A stretch of 64,000 nucleotides of DNA from Limisphaera sp049537155 (GTDB taxonomy: Bacteria > Verrucomicrobiota > Verrucomicrobiia > Limisphaerales > Limisphaeraceae): NCBI RefSeq assembly GCF_049537155.1, contig NZ_JBMVQZ010000011.1:62001-126000 (forward strand), read 5' to 3'. Made by a program: the position numbers and the translations under genes. The notes under the pieces were generated by a model. It was not told the DNA's origin, ran no database searches, and saw nothing but the letters and a program-made list of their open reading frames with translations. Positions 51,731 to 60,021 of this stretch are shown piece after piece (within the stretch, counting starts at the first letter, position 1; every line of letters starts with the position of its first letter).

Positions 51731-52146
51731 TCTTCTGGGACAGCTCGGCGTTGGTGCGGCTCCTGGTCACGGAACCCGGTTCGGCGGAGTGTGGCCGTCT
51801 TTTGCGCGAAGACCCCGTGGTGGTCGTGTGGTGGGGCACGCCGGTGGAGTGCGAATCCGCCCTCCAGCGACGCCTCCGGGAGGGAAGCCTCACGGCCGGC
51901 GGCGTCTCCCAGGCACGCCGGGCCCTCGACCAGCTTGCGACCGCCTGGCTGGAAGTCCCTCCCGGCGAAGAACTGCGCCGGCTGGCGCGGCGCCTCTTGC
52001 GCACTCATCCCTTGCGGGCCGCGGACGCCCTCCAATTGGCCGCCGCGCTCTCGTTGGCCGGTCGAGGCATCGAAAAACTGCGCTTCGCATCCGCCGACCA
52101 ACGTCTTGCTCAAGCTGCTGAAATCGAAGGTCTGGAGGTCGTCTGA
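51727..52146 (+). CDS. vapC: VapC-like PIN-domain toxin
   Basis: 139 residues. PIN-domain acidic residues are seen in FWDSSALVRLLV (first Asp), VECESALQRRL (Glu), LRAADALQLAAAL (Asp) and RFASADQRLAQAA (last Asp), so the metal site looks complete. Members of this family are RNases that cut tRNA or rRNA when freed from antitoxin. The start overlaps the antitoxin stop (ATGA) and the stop lies 36 nt before the CARF-deaminase start on the same strand, so all three genes may form one transcript. Confidence 0.9.
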   Translation: MIFWDSSALVRLLVTEPGSAECGRLLREDPVVVVWWGTPVECESALQRRLREGSLTAGGVSQARRALDQLATAWLEVPPGEELRRLARRLLRTHPLRAADALQLAAALSLAGRGIEKLRFASADQRLAQAAEIEGLEVV

Positions 52147-52182
52147 AATGCCTTGTCCCCGGCACGCGAAAAACACCGTCGC

Positions 52183-54057
52183 ATGAGCCGCCCCCTTCAC
52201 CTTTTCATCTCCCTCGGCACTTCGCCGGCCATCGTGCCGGAGGCGGTCCTCCTACCCGGTGCGGAGTTCGCCGCCGTGCACGTGCTCACGACCGAACGGC
52301 CGGATGTCTCGCTGGTGCGCACGTTCTTTCAGCAGCATGCGCCCGCGGTGAAGCTCACGATCACGCGCGTGGCGGATTTCGTGGACTTCACCTCCGAGGA
52401 GGATCACTTCCGCTTCGAGGAGGTGATGTATCGCTGGTTTCTGGACAGTCGAACGAAGCCGGACCAACGCTTCGTCTGCGTCTCGGGCGGGTTCAAGACC
52501 ATGTCGGCCGCCATGCAAAGAGCGGCTGCCGTGCTCGGCGCGACGGAGGTTTTCCACGTGCTGGCGGACGATTGTTACTCTGGCGCCGATGGCAGACCGC
52601 GCCAGCCCGCAACCATCGAGGAGATCCTGCAGGCCAAGAGTGACGGCCATCTCCACTGGATCCGGCTCGGTCCCGAATCCGGCTGGCCGCAACTCCACTC
52701 TGCCGACGCCACCCAATACCCGCTGCGCATCACCAGGCAGGAAGGATGTGTCCGCTGGGCCACCGCTCCCGACCAACGCTTTCGCGAACATCTGCGCGAG
52801 ATCGTCCAGCGCTCCCAGCGCATCATCGGTGCCTGGGACCGATTGCCCGAACTGCCCTTCGCCGAACTGGCCACCTGGAGCGAGCGGGAGTTGAGCTGGC
52901 TGCACGAACCGCTCGATCCGGACGCCAACCAAGACCAGCGCTGGGTTGCCGCGCTGCCAAAGGTCGAACTCCACTGCCACCTCGGCGGCTTTGCGACGCA
53001 TGGCGACCTCCTTCGGCAAGTGCGTGCCGCAGCGGAGCATCCCGGGAAACTGCCCCCCTTGAACGAACCTCCGCTCCCCGAAGACTGGCCTCTGCCCGCT
53101 CGACCGGTCGCGCTCAGCGACTACATGAAGCTCGGCGACGCCACCGGCAGCGCCCTGCTCAAAGACACCGGTTGCCTGAAGAAGCAGTGCGAACTGCTCT
53201 ACCGACACTTCCTCGAACAGAATGTCCTTTACGCCGAGGTCCGGTGTTCGCCGGCCAACTACGCCACTGCGGAACGTTCGCCCTGGCATGTGCTCTCCGA
53301 CATCCGGAGAGCCTTTCAGCACTGCATGGATGAGTCGCGCCCCGCTCCGGACCAGCCGCCTCGCTGCCACGTCAACCTCATCCTCATCGCCACCCGCCGC
53401 CAACACGGCGACTATCGCGCCGCCATCTCGCGGCATCTGGCCCTGGCCGTCACGGCTGCGGAACATTGGACGGATGAAGACGAGTGCCGCGTGGTGGGTG
53501 TGGACCTGGCCGGTTACGAGGACGTCCACACACGGGCCCATTACTTCCGCGAAGAGTTCACCGCGGTGCACCGATGCGGGCTGGCGGTGACGGTGCATGC
53601 CGGTGAGAACGACGATGCGGAGGGGATCTGGCGGGCGGTCTTCGACCTGAACGCCCGCCGGTTGGGCCATGCACTGAGTCTGGCGGAATCGAGGGAACTG
53701 TTGCGTTCGGTGGCGGACCGGGGCATCGGCCTCGAGCTCTGCCCCTACGCCAACTACCAGATCAAAGGCTTCCCGCTGGAGCCGGGCGATCCGTCCGATC
53801 CGTCCAATCCCTCGGATCATTACCCGCTCCTGGACTACCTCCGCGCCGGGGCGCGTGTCACCGTGAACACCGACAACATCGGGATTTCCGCTGCCTCGTT
53901 GACAGACAACCTGCTGTTGGCGGCGCGACTTTGTCCCGGGTTGACCCGATTGGACATCCTGCAACTGCAGCGCAATGCCATCGAATCTGCATTCCTCTCG
54001 GCCACCGACAGGTTGCGGCTGGCAGGGCGGTGTGCCGGTCTGCTTCAGCCCCTGTGA
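52183..54057 (+). CDS. cad1: CARF-adenosine deaminase fusion (Cad1-type CRISPR ancillary effector)
   Basis: ATG 52183 (MSRPLHLFISLGTSPAIV) gives 624 residues. Residues 1 to about 160 are a CARF domain of the Cas_NE0113 type: LGTSPAI at 11-17 and VSGGFKTMSAAMQ at 100-112 form the ligand-binding loops. Residues about 250-620 are an adenosine-deaminase barrel with every catalytic element: HCHLGG (H264, H266), HAGE (H472, E475), LGHALSL (H496) and NTDN (D564), giving zinc ligands His264, His266, His472, Asp564. Cad1 proteins have recently been shown to bind cyclic oligoadenylate and deaminate ATP to ITP. An odd DPSDPSNPSD insertion (about 537-546) is encoded by a 9-mer array. No ribosome site is seen. 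Confidence 0.93.
   Translation: MSRPLHLFISLGTSPAIVPEAVLLPGAEFAAVHVLTTERPDVSLVRTFFQQHAPAVKLTITRVADFVDFTSEEDHFRFEEVMYRWFLDSRTKPDQRFVCVSGGFKTMSAAMQRAAAVLGATEVFHVLADDCYSGADGRPRQPATIEEILQAKSDGHLHWIRLGPESGWPQLHSADATQYPLRITRQEGCVRWATAPDQRFREHLREIVQRSQRIIGAWDRLPELPFAELATWSERELSWLHEPLDPDANQDQRWVAALPKVELHCHLGGFATHGDLLRQVRAAAEHPGKLPPLNEPPLPEDWPLPARPVALSDYMKLGDATGSALLKDTGCLKKQCELLYRHFLEQNVLYAEVRCSPANYATAERSPWHVLSDIRRAFQHCMDESRPAPDQPPRCHVNLILIATRRQHGDYRAAISRHLALAVTAAEHWTDEDECRVVGVDLAGYEDVHTRAHYFREEFTAVHRCGLAVTVHAGENDDAEGIWRAVFDLNARRLGHALSLAESRELLRSVADRGIGLELCPYANYQIKGFPLEPGDPSDPSNPSDHYPLLDYLRAGARVTVNTDNIGISAASLTDNLLLAARLCPGLTRLDILQLQRNAIESAFLSATDRLRLAGRCAGLLQPL
53787..53820. repeat. 9-mer tandem array inside cad1
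   Basis: CGATCCGTC occurs twice in a row (53787-53804), then the variants CAATCCCTC and GGATCAT, all in frame. It encodes the DPSDPSNPSD stretch of the deaminase, between a beta strand and the next helix, where a loop can accept insertion. Confidence 0.75.
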
Positions 54058-54341
54058 TGCGGCGGGGGCGGGAGCCCTCAGGCGGGATCGGAACGGCGTC
54101 CGAAAGCACGGTGATCTTTCGCGCGATTTCGGCTAGTGTGGGTGCATGCACTTGCATGGTTGGCTTGACGTTACGCAGTTTTGCCAGAGACCGGTGCCTT
54201 GTCGGCAGGTGGAAGCGATGCGCGGAGTCGTTGGGCTGGGCGGTTCTCACCGGATATGAAGCGAAGCGCACGTGAGCGTCTGGTCCGCGCAACGGCCGCG
54301 GCAATCAGGCATCTGAACATCGTGGGGCAGGGAACCGGTGG
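54058..54341. other. Gene-free stretch after cad1
   Basis: 284 nt with no CRISPR repeat, terminator-like hairpin with U-tract or RNA gene that I can see. It contains only short scrambled open frames. Confidence 0.4.
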
Positions 54342-54743
54342 ATGCTGGCGCAGTATCCGGATGCGTCGGTGGATCTGCCGGGTTCGCCGGAGGTGGACCT
54401 GTTCCGTTGGGATGGGCCGGGCCTGGAGCTGGGGTTGGGCGGGGCCATCGGAGAGCGGTCCCTGTTCTGCGAAGCTTTCGGCTGCCCTCCACACGGGATG
54501 GATGAAACCCGGGCCGGACCGTCCATCGGTTGGCGGGAGCGGCTGATCGCGCTGCGGAGTGGGAATGCGGGTCATGCCACCGGTGGATGCCTGGAGGTGC
54601 ACGACCGGGCAGTGTTCGGTCTGGTAGCAGGGCGGGAGCAGAACCTTGGTTCTGTTGGCGGATTGCCCGGGCATGGCCTGGTCCGGGTCGAGGAACCGCG
54701 GTTCCAGCTCGACCGGCTGCCCGTGGCCCCCGTTGCAGCGTGA
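54342..54743 (+). CDS. Possible small hypothetical protein
   Basis: 133 residues from ATG 54342 (MLAQYPDASVDLPGSPEVDL). Codon use looks natural, with G or C at most third positions, and the composition is globular, with Gly-rich turns and LRSGNAGHATGGCLEVHDRA. No signal peptide, membrane helix or known motif is visible. It lies between cad1 and the Nudix gene on the same strand, 114 nt before the latter. It could equally be a chance frame in GC-rich DNA, since a longer frame on the opposite strand also exists. Confidence 0.4.
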   Translation: MLAQYPDASVDLPGSPEVDLFRWDGPGLELGLGGAIGERSLFCEAFGCPPHGMDETRAGPSIGWRERLIALRSGNAGHATGGCLEVHDRAVFGLVAGREQNLGSVGGLPGHGLVRVEEPRFQLDRLPVAPVAA

Positions 54744-54857
54744 ACTGGTGGGTCCGGAGGCTTTCCCGGCTGCGGGGGGTATTGTGGGTGGGGCCGTGGC
54801 GGGGATGTCGTGGCCTGAGCTGTTTGCCGGCAGGTGCGCCGGAGGGAGTGTGGGAGA

Positions 54858-55517
54858 ATGATGGTTAACTGGGACGGAGAGCAGGTTCTTTGCGTGCGGA
54901 CAGCGGAGCTTCCGGAGGAATGGCTTCCGGAAGAAGGTGTGGTGCCGCTGTCGGAGCGTGAGTTTTTGAGTGTGCTGGCGCCGATCCGCCCTTGGTGGCG
55001 GCGCCGTTCGGAGGCGGAACACGATCCTTCGGGCAAGCAATGGATTCCGTACGTACTGGTGCGGAATGGACGTGGGGAACTGGCCGTGTATCGCCGGCGC
55101 GGGGCCGAGCCGAGGCTGCACGGGATGTGGTCGGTGGGGATTGGCGGGCACGTGAATCCTGCGGATGCGCCGGGCGACGGTTGGGTCGGAGGCGGGTTGG
55201 AGTATTGGCGGTCGGTGTTGTGGGCGGGGCTGCGCCGGGAGTTGGCGGAGGAATTTCCCGGTGCGGCCGCATCCGGCCATACGCGTTTTCTGGGTTTGAT
55301 TCACGAAAGTTGCTCGCTTCTGGGTCAGGTGCACCTGGGCGCGGTGTTTTTGCATTCGGTGTCGGAGGTGTCACCCGGGGCGGGGGCAGAACTGGCTGAA
55401 CTTCAGTGGCTGGCACCTGCGGCGGCGGGGGGACCGGACTGGCCGCTCGGACGGTTCGAATTATGGTCGCGGCTGGCGCTGGAGCTGTTGGGGAAAGTGA
55501 CGCGGGAAGAAGCATGA
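54858..55517 (+). CDS. Nudix-type hydrolase-like protein
   Basis: 219 residues from ATG 54858 (or ATG 54861), preceded by GGGAG. The sequence GIGGHVNPADAPG followed by LRRELAEEF fits a Nudix box, with a roughly 20-residue insert between the Gly part and the REL-EE part, so the box is stretched. LRRELAEEFPG supplies the metal-binding glutamates. The N-terminal 80 residues (LPEEGVVPLSEREFLSVLA) are a distinct domain seen in some phosphoesterase-annotated Nudix proteins. Substrate unknown; Nudix enzymes cleave nucleoside diphosphates linked to other groups. It is convergent with the GH99-like gene. Confidence 0.8.
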   Translation: MMVNWDGEQVLCVRTAELPEEWLPEEGVVPLSEREFLSVLAPIRPWWRRRSEAEHDPSGKQWIPYVLVRNGRGELAVYRRRGAEPRLHGMWSVGIGGHVNPADAPGDGWVGGGLEYWRSVLWAGLRRELAEEFPGAAASGHTRFLGLIHESCSLLGQVHLGAVFLHSVSEVSPGAGAELAELQWLAPAAAGGPDWPLGRFELWSRLALELLGKVTREEA

Positions 55518-55568
55518 AGGACCTTCGGAGCAGAGGGTTTTTGCCGGCGTGGGAGGACGGTCTGGGGT

Positions 55569-57128
55569 TCAGAGGTTGCGCGCCCGGAGGAAGAGGGGTG
55601 GACCTTCGTGCGGGACGGGGAGGCGGAAGGTGGCAGCTGCCGGATCGTTGGTTTTCCGGGTTACCGGGGTCCAGGGTCCGCTCCAGAGGTTGGTCGTAGA
55701 TTGGATTTCCACGCCCTGGTCGGAGAGGTAACCACCGACGGCGATCTCGAGGGAGTCACCGTTGAGGGTCCAGGACCGGAGCAGCGGCCGGCGGCGGCTG
55801 ATGGCTTCCAGCAGTGAGCGGGCTGTGGCGAGGTCGCCCTGGACGATCAGGCTGAATACGAGGTCGAGTTCGGTTTGGGTTTGTGGGCGGTCGGCATCCC
55901 TGCGTCGGAGCTGGAGCAGTTGCAGGGGGAGTGCCAGGTCGGCGGCCCTGCAAGGGAAGGCGGGGTCGAGAAACGTGCGGCGGGCTTCCTGGATCAGTTG
56001 AAGGTCACGATAGCCGAACTCCACGGTGGGCTCGATCATGGTTCCTTCACCGAAGTCGTTCCAGGTGGCGATTTGGACCAGGAGGGAACCGTTGGTCATG
56101 GCCCGATGAAGGGTCAGACGGAAGGTGTTCCCATCGGCGTCGTCCAGATAGCCGTAAGAGGGGCCCACACCGGCCTGGGCGTAGATGTCGTGGAAGCGGG
56201 GAAAGGCGGTGCTGACAAAGGCGTTCCAGGCTGAGGCCTTTTGTTCGAAGCCATCGAGGTAGTGGAGCAGGGCGGAGGGGTGCAGGACGCCGCCGTTGGT
56301 GGCGGAGGCCCACATGGGGGGCCAGTTGAAGCCGCCCGTGGCGCCGGTGACCCGCCGGTCGAGGGTGAAGAACACGGGTTGATTGGAGGGTTGCAGCGCG
56401 GCAAAGATGGCGGGCCACTGATCGCCTGTGAAGAAGACGGGGCCGAAGTTGAGGAGTACGGGCCGGTTCTGCCAGCGGAGATAGCCGGTTTGACTGAGAA
56501 ACTGGCGTTCGGCTTCCAGGAGTGCGGAACGGGCACGGTGGACGGCTTCGGTGGAAGCAATGTAGCCACCTTCGATCATGCGGCCGATGGTCCGATCTTC
56601 GTAGCAGAGGCAGAACCAGAGGCCGGCCCGGCGGGTCCACTCGAACAGTCGAAGGGTACGTTCGTGGATGCGCGCGTAATCGAGGTAATCATCCGGGCCG
56701 TACCAGTCGGCGATGACGCCGTCCAGCCCGGCCAGTTTCATGAGTAACACATGGTACTCCAGAATGGCCGGGTCGGCCGAGTCATAGGGCTCGGTCAAGG
56801 GGTGGTAATGGGAGGCGATTTGACGCCGTCCCTGTTCGTCCCGGGTTTCCGGGTCGAAGTGGTTCATGGTCCAGTGCCATCCCCAGCGGCTGCTGACGGG
56901 TGGCGCGGTATACCAAGGCATGTAATGGGCCAGCAGGAGTTTTTCGGCGGCCGGGGACTGCGGGGTCAGCCAGACCAGGCAGAGCGCCGCGGTCCAGGCC
57001 GGCAGGCGGAGAAGGGAAGCCGGGCGACCGCGGTACGGGTGGTTCGGTGGGGCTCCTGCGCGGGGAGGGCCTGGCCGGGTTGGGGCGGCCGGCGACACGG
57101 GACTGGGCAACGGGCCGCCGGATTTCAC
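55569..57128 (-). CDS. GH71/99-like secreted glycoside hydrolase
   Basis: GTG 57128 overlaps the stop of the upstream gene (GTGA), which fixes the start and gives 519 residues; the export segment lies about 39-55 (WTAALCLVWLTPQSPAAE) after a basic stretch. LLLAHYMPWYTAPP and WYGPDDYLDY mark the start of the barrel. IADWYGPDD and IATWNDFGEGTMIEPT are typical of GH99-like proteins (endo-mannosidase family) and of GH71. The last 80 residues are a beta-sandwich (LEIAVGGYLSDQG). Probable role is breakdown of mannose- or glucan-containing glycans outside the cytosol. The GTGA coupling ties it to the 253-aa secreted protein upstream. Confidence 0.75.
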   Translation of the reverse strand: MKSGGPLPSPVSPAAPTRPGPPRAGAPPNHPYRGRPASLLRLPAWTAALCLVWLTPQSPAAEKLLLAHYMPWYTAPPVSSRWGWHWTMNHFDPETRDEQGRRQIASHYHPLTEPYDSADPAILEYHVLLMKLAGLDGVIADWYGPDDYLDYARIHERTLRLFEWTRRAGLWFCLCYEDRTIGRMIEGGYIASTEAVHRARSALLEAERQFLSQTGYLRWQNRPVLLNFGPVFFTGDQWPAIFAALQPSNQPVFFTLDRRVTGATGGFNWPPMWASATNGGVLHPSALLHYLDGFEQKASAWNAFVSTAFPRFHDIYAQAGVGPSYGYLDDADGNTFRLTLHRAMTNGSLLVQIATWNDFGEGTMIEPTVEFGYRDLQLIQEARRTFLDPAFPCRAADLALPLQLLQLRRRDADRPQTQTELDLVFSLIVQGDLATARSLLEAISRRRPLLRSWTLNGDSLEIAVGGYLSDQGVEIQSTTNLWSGPWTPVTRKTNDPAAATFRLPVPHEGPPLFLRARNL

Positions 57129-57886
57129 GGTTGTTGTGCGATCCGGAACCAGAGCATGTCGAATCCGGGCAGGCTGATGCTGTAGGTGACCTCGCTGCCT
57201 TCGGCGTAGATGTCGCTGACCAGCGGGGCGAAGGGCGTTCCCAGATCGGTGGTGTACTCGACCGTGTAAAGTTTGCCGGCTTTGCTGTCCCACGTGAGCG
57301 TGATTTGGCCGGTGGCCGGGTCATAGGCCCAGGCCTTGATCCTCAGGCCGGGGGCACCGATGAGTCGAAAGTCTTCCCAGGTGACCGTGTAGGCGCCGCG
57401 GCAGCCGAAGAACCCGGGGTCGAGCTGAAGGTGAAAGAAGTCCAGGTGCGCGAGGTCCAAGCCGGGAACGGATCCCTCGCCGGAGACGAAAGTGGGCTGG
57501 TTCACGTCCATGGTGAGAACGTGGCGTCCGCGGGTTTGACCGTACCAGGCGTAGTTGTAGAAGGTGCCGTCGGCGTCCACGAGGGAGACGATGGGGCCGA
57601 GGTGGCCGTCTGCTTCCGGCGGACCGTCGAGGGTGACGATCACCTGCACGGTGGTTTCGCCGCTGGCGTCCACGTTGATGTCCTTGTAACCGCTGCCGTA
57701 GCAGACATCGGTGATGGAGTAGTTGGTTTCGGTTGCCACGATGGTGGCGTCGGCCCAGGCGAACAAGCCGTCCAGGGCGAAGAAGTCATCGAACGTGGCG
57801 ATGACCGTTTCCGCCCGGGCCGGGCGCGCGGCGGCCAGATCGAGGGCCGCGGCCAGTAGGGAGACGAGAAAGAAACGGTTTCTCAT
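57125..57886 (-). CDS. Secreted beta-rich protein, sister of the PEP-CTERM gene next door
   Basis: 253 residues from ATG 57886 with signal peptide MRNRFFLVSLLAAALDLAAA. The middle part is clearly homologous to the 189-aa protein at 57936-58505: DADGTFYNYAWYGQTRGRHV here versus DADGTAYNYAWYGQSLGTHV there, with LDLAHLDFFHLQLDPG against LDLATLTHLHLQLDPG. It lacks the C-terminal PEP sorting segment and instead has a domain of about 60 residues reading LTWDSKAGKLYTVEYTTDLG. The two probably arose by tandem duplication. Its stop overlaps the start of the GH99-like gene, so the two act together. Function unknown; possible glycan-binding role. Confidence 0.75.
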   Translation of the reverse strand: MRNRFFLVSLLAAALDLAAARPARAETVIATFDDFFALDGLFAWADATIVATETNYSITDVCYGSGYKDINVDASGETTVQVIVTLDGPPEADGHLGPIVSLVDADGTFYNYAWYGQTRGRHVLTMDVNQPTFVSGEGSVPGLDLAHLDFFHLQLDPGFFGCRGAYTVTWEDFRLIGAPGLRIKAWAYDPATGQITLTWDSKAGKLYTVEYTTDLGTPFAPLVSDIYAEGSEVTYSISLPGFDMLWFRIAQQP

Positions 57887-57935
57887 GGCGAGTGCCGAGG
57901 TTACCGGGGGTGGACAAACCCGGGTGAGGCCGGTC

Positions 57936-58505
57936 TCAGGCGCGGCGCCGGCATGCCCATGCCATGGCACCGAGGGCGAGAAGGGCCCCCATGGTGGGTT
58001 CGGGAACCAGCCGCAGGTCTTCGAAGGAGACCGTGTAGGTACCGCTGTAACCGCCCGGATCCAGTTGCAGATGCAGGTGGGTGAGCGTGGCCAGGTCGAG
58101 TCCCGGCGTGCCGCCGGGCTCGGTCCAGGTGGGTTCGTCCACGCGTTTGGTCAGGACATGGGTGCCGAGGGACTGGCCGTACCAGGCGTAGTTGTAAGCC
58201 GTGCCGTCGGCATCTTTCAGTGTGACGATGGGCCCGAGGAATCCGTCGCCCCCTCCGCTGAGGGTGACGGTGAGCTGGAGGAAATCGTATCCGGTACCGT
58301 CAATGGTGCCGAGGTACTTCCAGTTGCTGCCGTAGCCGGACGCGGTGATGGTGTAGGCGGTGGGGCCGGAATCGATGGTGGCGGTGCTCCACGACGCGTA
58401 GAGGGCGTCGGAGGTGAAGTTTTCGAAGGTGCTGATGATCACGTCGGCCCGGCTGGTGCACGCCAAGGCCAGGGTCCATGCCAGGAGCGAGGTGCGCGTT
58501 TTCAT
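57936..58505 (-). CDS. PEP-CTERM sorting-domain protein
   Basis: 189 residues from ATG 58505, signal peptide MKTRTSLLAWTLALACTSRA. The C-terminus is VPEPTMGALLALGAMAWACR followed by Arg-Arg-Ala: a VPEP motif, a hydrophobic helix and a basic tail, the PEP-CTERM signal processed by exosortase. The mature domain is beta-rich (TVTLSGGGDGFLGPIVTLKD). Such proteins are found in exopolysaccharide-producing Gram-negatives and Verrucomicrobia. Exosortase itself is not in the window. It is 49 nt upstream of its sister gene, in the same direction. Confidence 0.85.
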   Translation of the reverse strand: MKTRTSLLAWTLALACTSRADVIISTFENFTSDALYASWSTATIDSGPTAYTITASGYGSNWKYLGTIDGTGYDFLQLTVTLSGGGDGFLGPIVTLKDADGTAYNYAWYGQSLGTHVLTKRVDEPTWTEPGGTPGLDLATLTHLHLQLDPGGYSGTYTVSFEDLRLVPEPTMGALLALGAMAWACRRRA

Positions 58506-58838
58506 GGTTGAGAACAATGGTGCCAAAAGGTTTTCCCTTTGTCCCCATGGTAGCCGGGCGGGGCGCTCCGGCCAGTCGCATGAAATGGGGACATGCATGG
58601 CGGGCCGGGTGAGGGGACTGGCAAGGGTGGGGAGCGACCCGGGTTCCGGGCGGCGCGCCCTGCGGCGGATCGGGTCGTGAGGCGGGCATCTGGAGGGCCT
58701 GCGTTCCGATCCTGCATGCGTGGCGGGCCCGTTTTTCGCGGCGGATTTGCACTTTGCGGTTGCCTCCGGTGGGCGCGGACGATTAGCTGGGGTTCGTCGA
58801 AACTGGCAACTGCAACCAATCGAACCAGAGGACGAACC

Positions 58839-59870
58839 ATGGCACAGCAAGTCTTCCACGCTAGCATCGAGGGCGCCCAACACGGGGCCAAGTCTCTTCG
58901 GGAATTCCTGGAATACGCCAAGCGATCCGGTGCTGCCGGGGCGCAGCCCTCCAACTACATGCTCGAGGGGGGCAAGCTGTTCAAGAGCGCCAAGGAAATC
59001 CGCGACACGTTCGAGGAGGTGGGGATCCTGCTGGACGGGATTTCCTGTCACTGTCCCTTCTGGGTGCACACGACCGCATGGACGGGCAGCCCCACGATTC
59101 GGCCGTTCCTTCCGGCCGACGTGGCCAGGAAATCTCCCCAGGAAATCGAGAAATGGACGGAGACCTACCTCCTGAAGTTGTTCGACCTGGCGGCTGAACT
59201 GAACGTGAAGGTCCTGCCCATGTTCTGGGGGGTGGCCTTCGGTTGGGAGGTGGCCACGGGTTATCCCTGGGGCTTCTGGAAGGGCAAGGATTACGATCTG
59301 ATCGAGGAAGGGAAGGAACGTTTCGTCAAGAAGACCGCCAAACTGCGCAAGGCGGCCAATGAACGCGGTTTGTATTTGTGTCATGAGATTCACCCGGGCA
59401 CGGCTGCCATGTGCGCCGACGATTTCCTGACGCTGGTGGAGATCTGCGACGGTGACAAGTGCCTGGCGGTGAATGCGGATCCGTCCCATTGCTGGGAGGG
59501 TGAGAGCTGGGAGACGCGGTTCCTGAAGGTGGGTCCGCGGGTGTATGCGGCGCACATCAAGAATCATGTGATCCGGCCGGGCTTCCCGCTGCGGGCCATG
59601 CAACCGGATTGGCCGAAGCGTGCGATGCAGTTTGTGGACCTGCCCTCGGGTGAGATCAACATGCAGCGGTACGCGGAGTTGCTGCTGCACATCGGGTATC
59701 CGGCCCGGTACTGCCAGTTGACCGGACGCAGCACGGCACCGCTGGTGGTGGAAGCCGAAAGTGCGCACAAGGATCTGGACTGGACCAGCACCAACGGCAT
59801 CCAGTACGTGCGCGATCATTTCACGTGGCCCATGGCCGCGGCATCGTTCGAGGAAGGCATGGGGGCCTGA
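58839..59870 (+). CDS. Sugar phosphate isomerase/epimerase (AP2-type TIM barrel)
   Basis: 343 residues from ATG 58839 (MAQQVFHASIEGAQHGAKSL). No signal peptide. LCHEIHPGTAAM, VNADPSHCWEGESW and YAAHIKNHVI carry the His, Asp and Glu residues that bind a divalent metal in xylose isomerase-like TIM barrels. The family includes inosose isomerases, hydroxypyruvate isomerase and related enzymes. The exact substrate is not predictable. It is single and ends 31 nt before a strong terminator. Transcribed away from the PEP-CTERM gene. Confidence 0.82.
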   Translation: MAQQVFHASIEGAQHGAKSLREFLEYAKRSGAAGAQPSNYMLEGGKLFKSAKEIRDTFEEVGILLDGISCHCPFWVHTTAWTGSPTIRPFLPADVARKSPQEIEKWTETYLLKLFDLAAELNVKVLPMFWGVAFGWEVATGYPWGFWKGKDYDLIEEGKERFVKKTAKLRKAANERGLYLCHEIHPGTAAMCADDFLTLVEICDGDKCLAVNADPSHCWEGESWETRFLKVGPRVYAAHIKNHVIRPGFPLRAMQPDWPKRAMQFVDLPSGEINMQRYAELLLHIGYPARYCQLTGRSTAPLVVEAESAHKDLDWTSTNGIQYVRDHFTWPMAAASFEEGMGA

Positions 59871-59901
59871 ACGCCCGGAGCGGTCGAACGCGGGCTGTGA
59901 C

Positions 59902-59930
59902 GGGGCGCCGGCAGGCGCCCCGTTTTTTTC
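59902..59930 (+). terminator. Intrinsic terminator after the isomerase gene
   Basis: An 8-bp perfect GC stem (59902-59909 with 59914-59921) closes a 4-nt loop and is followed by a G and seven T residues. Confidence 0.95.
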
Positions 59931-60021
59931 AGGACCGAGGGCCGCGCGTGCTGGAACGTTGCCGACCGGGCCTGGAGCGGCAGGGTCGAACGGGCCCAAC
60001 CGGGACGAGCGGTGCGGGGGT

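Noticed and set aside
54171..55355. A long open frame on the minus strand (394 codons) overlapping the Nudix gene.
   Set aside because: Its sequence is Arg/Pro/His-rich with no motif, the usual shadow of a real gene on the other strand in GC-rich DNA.
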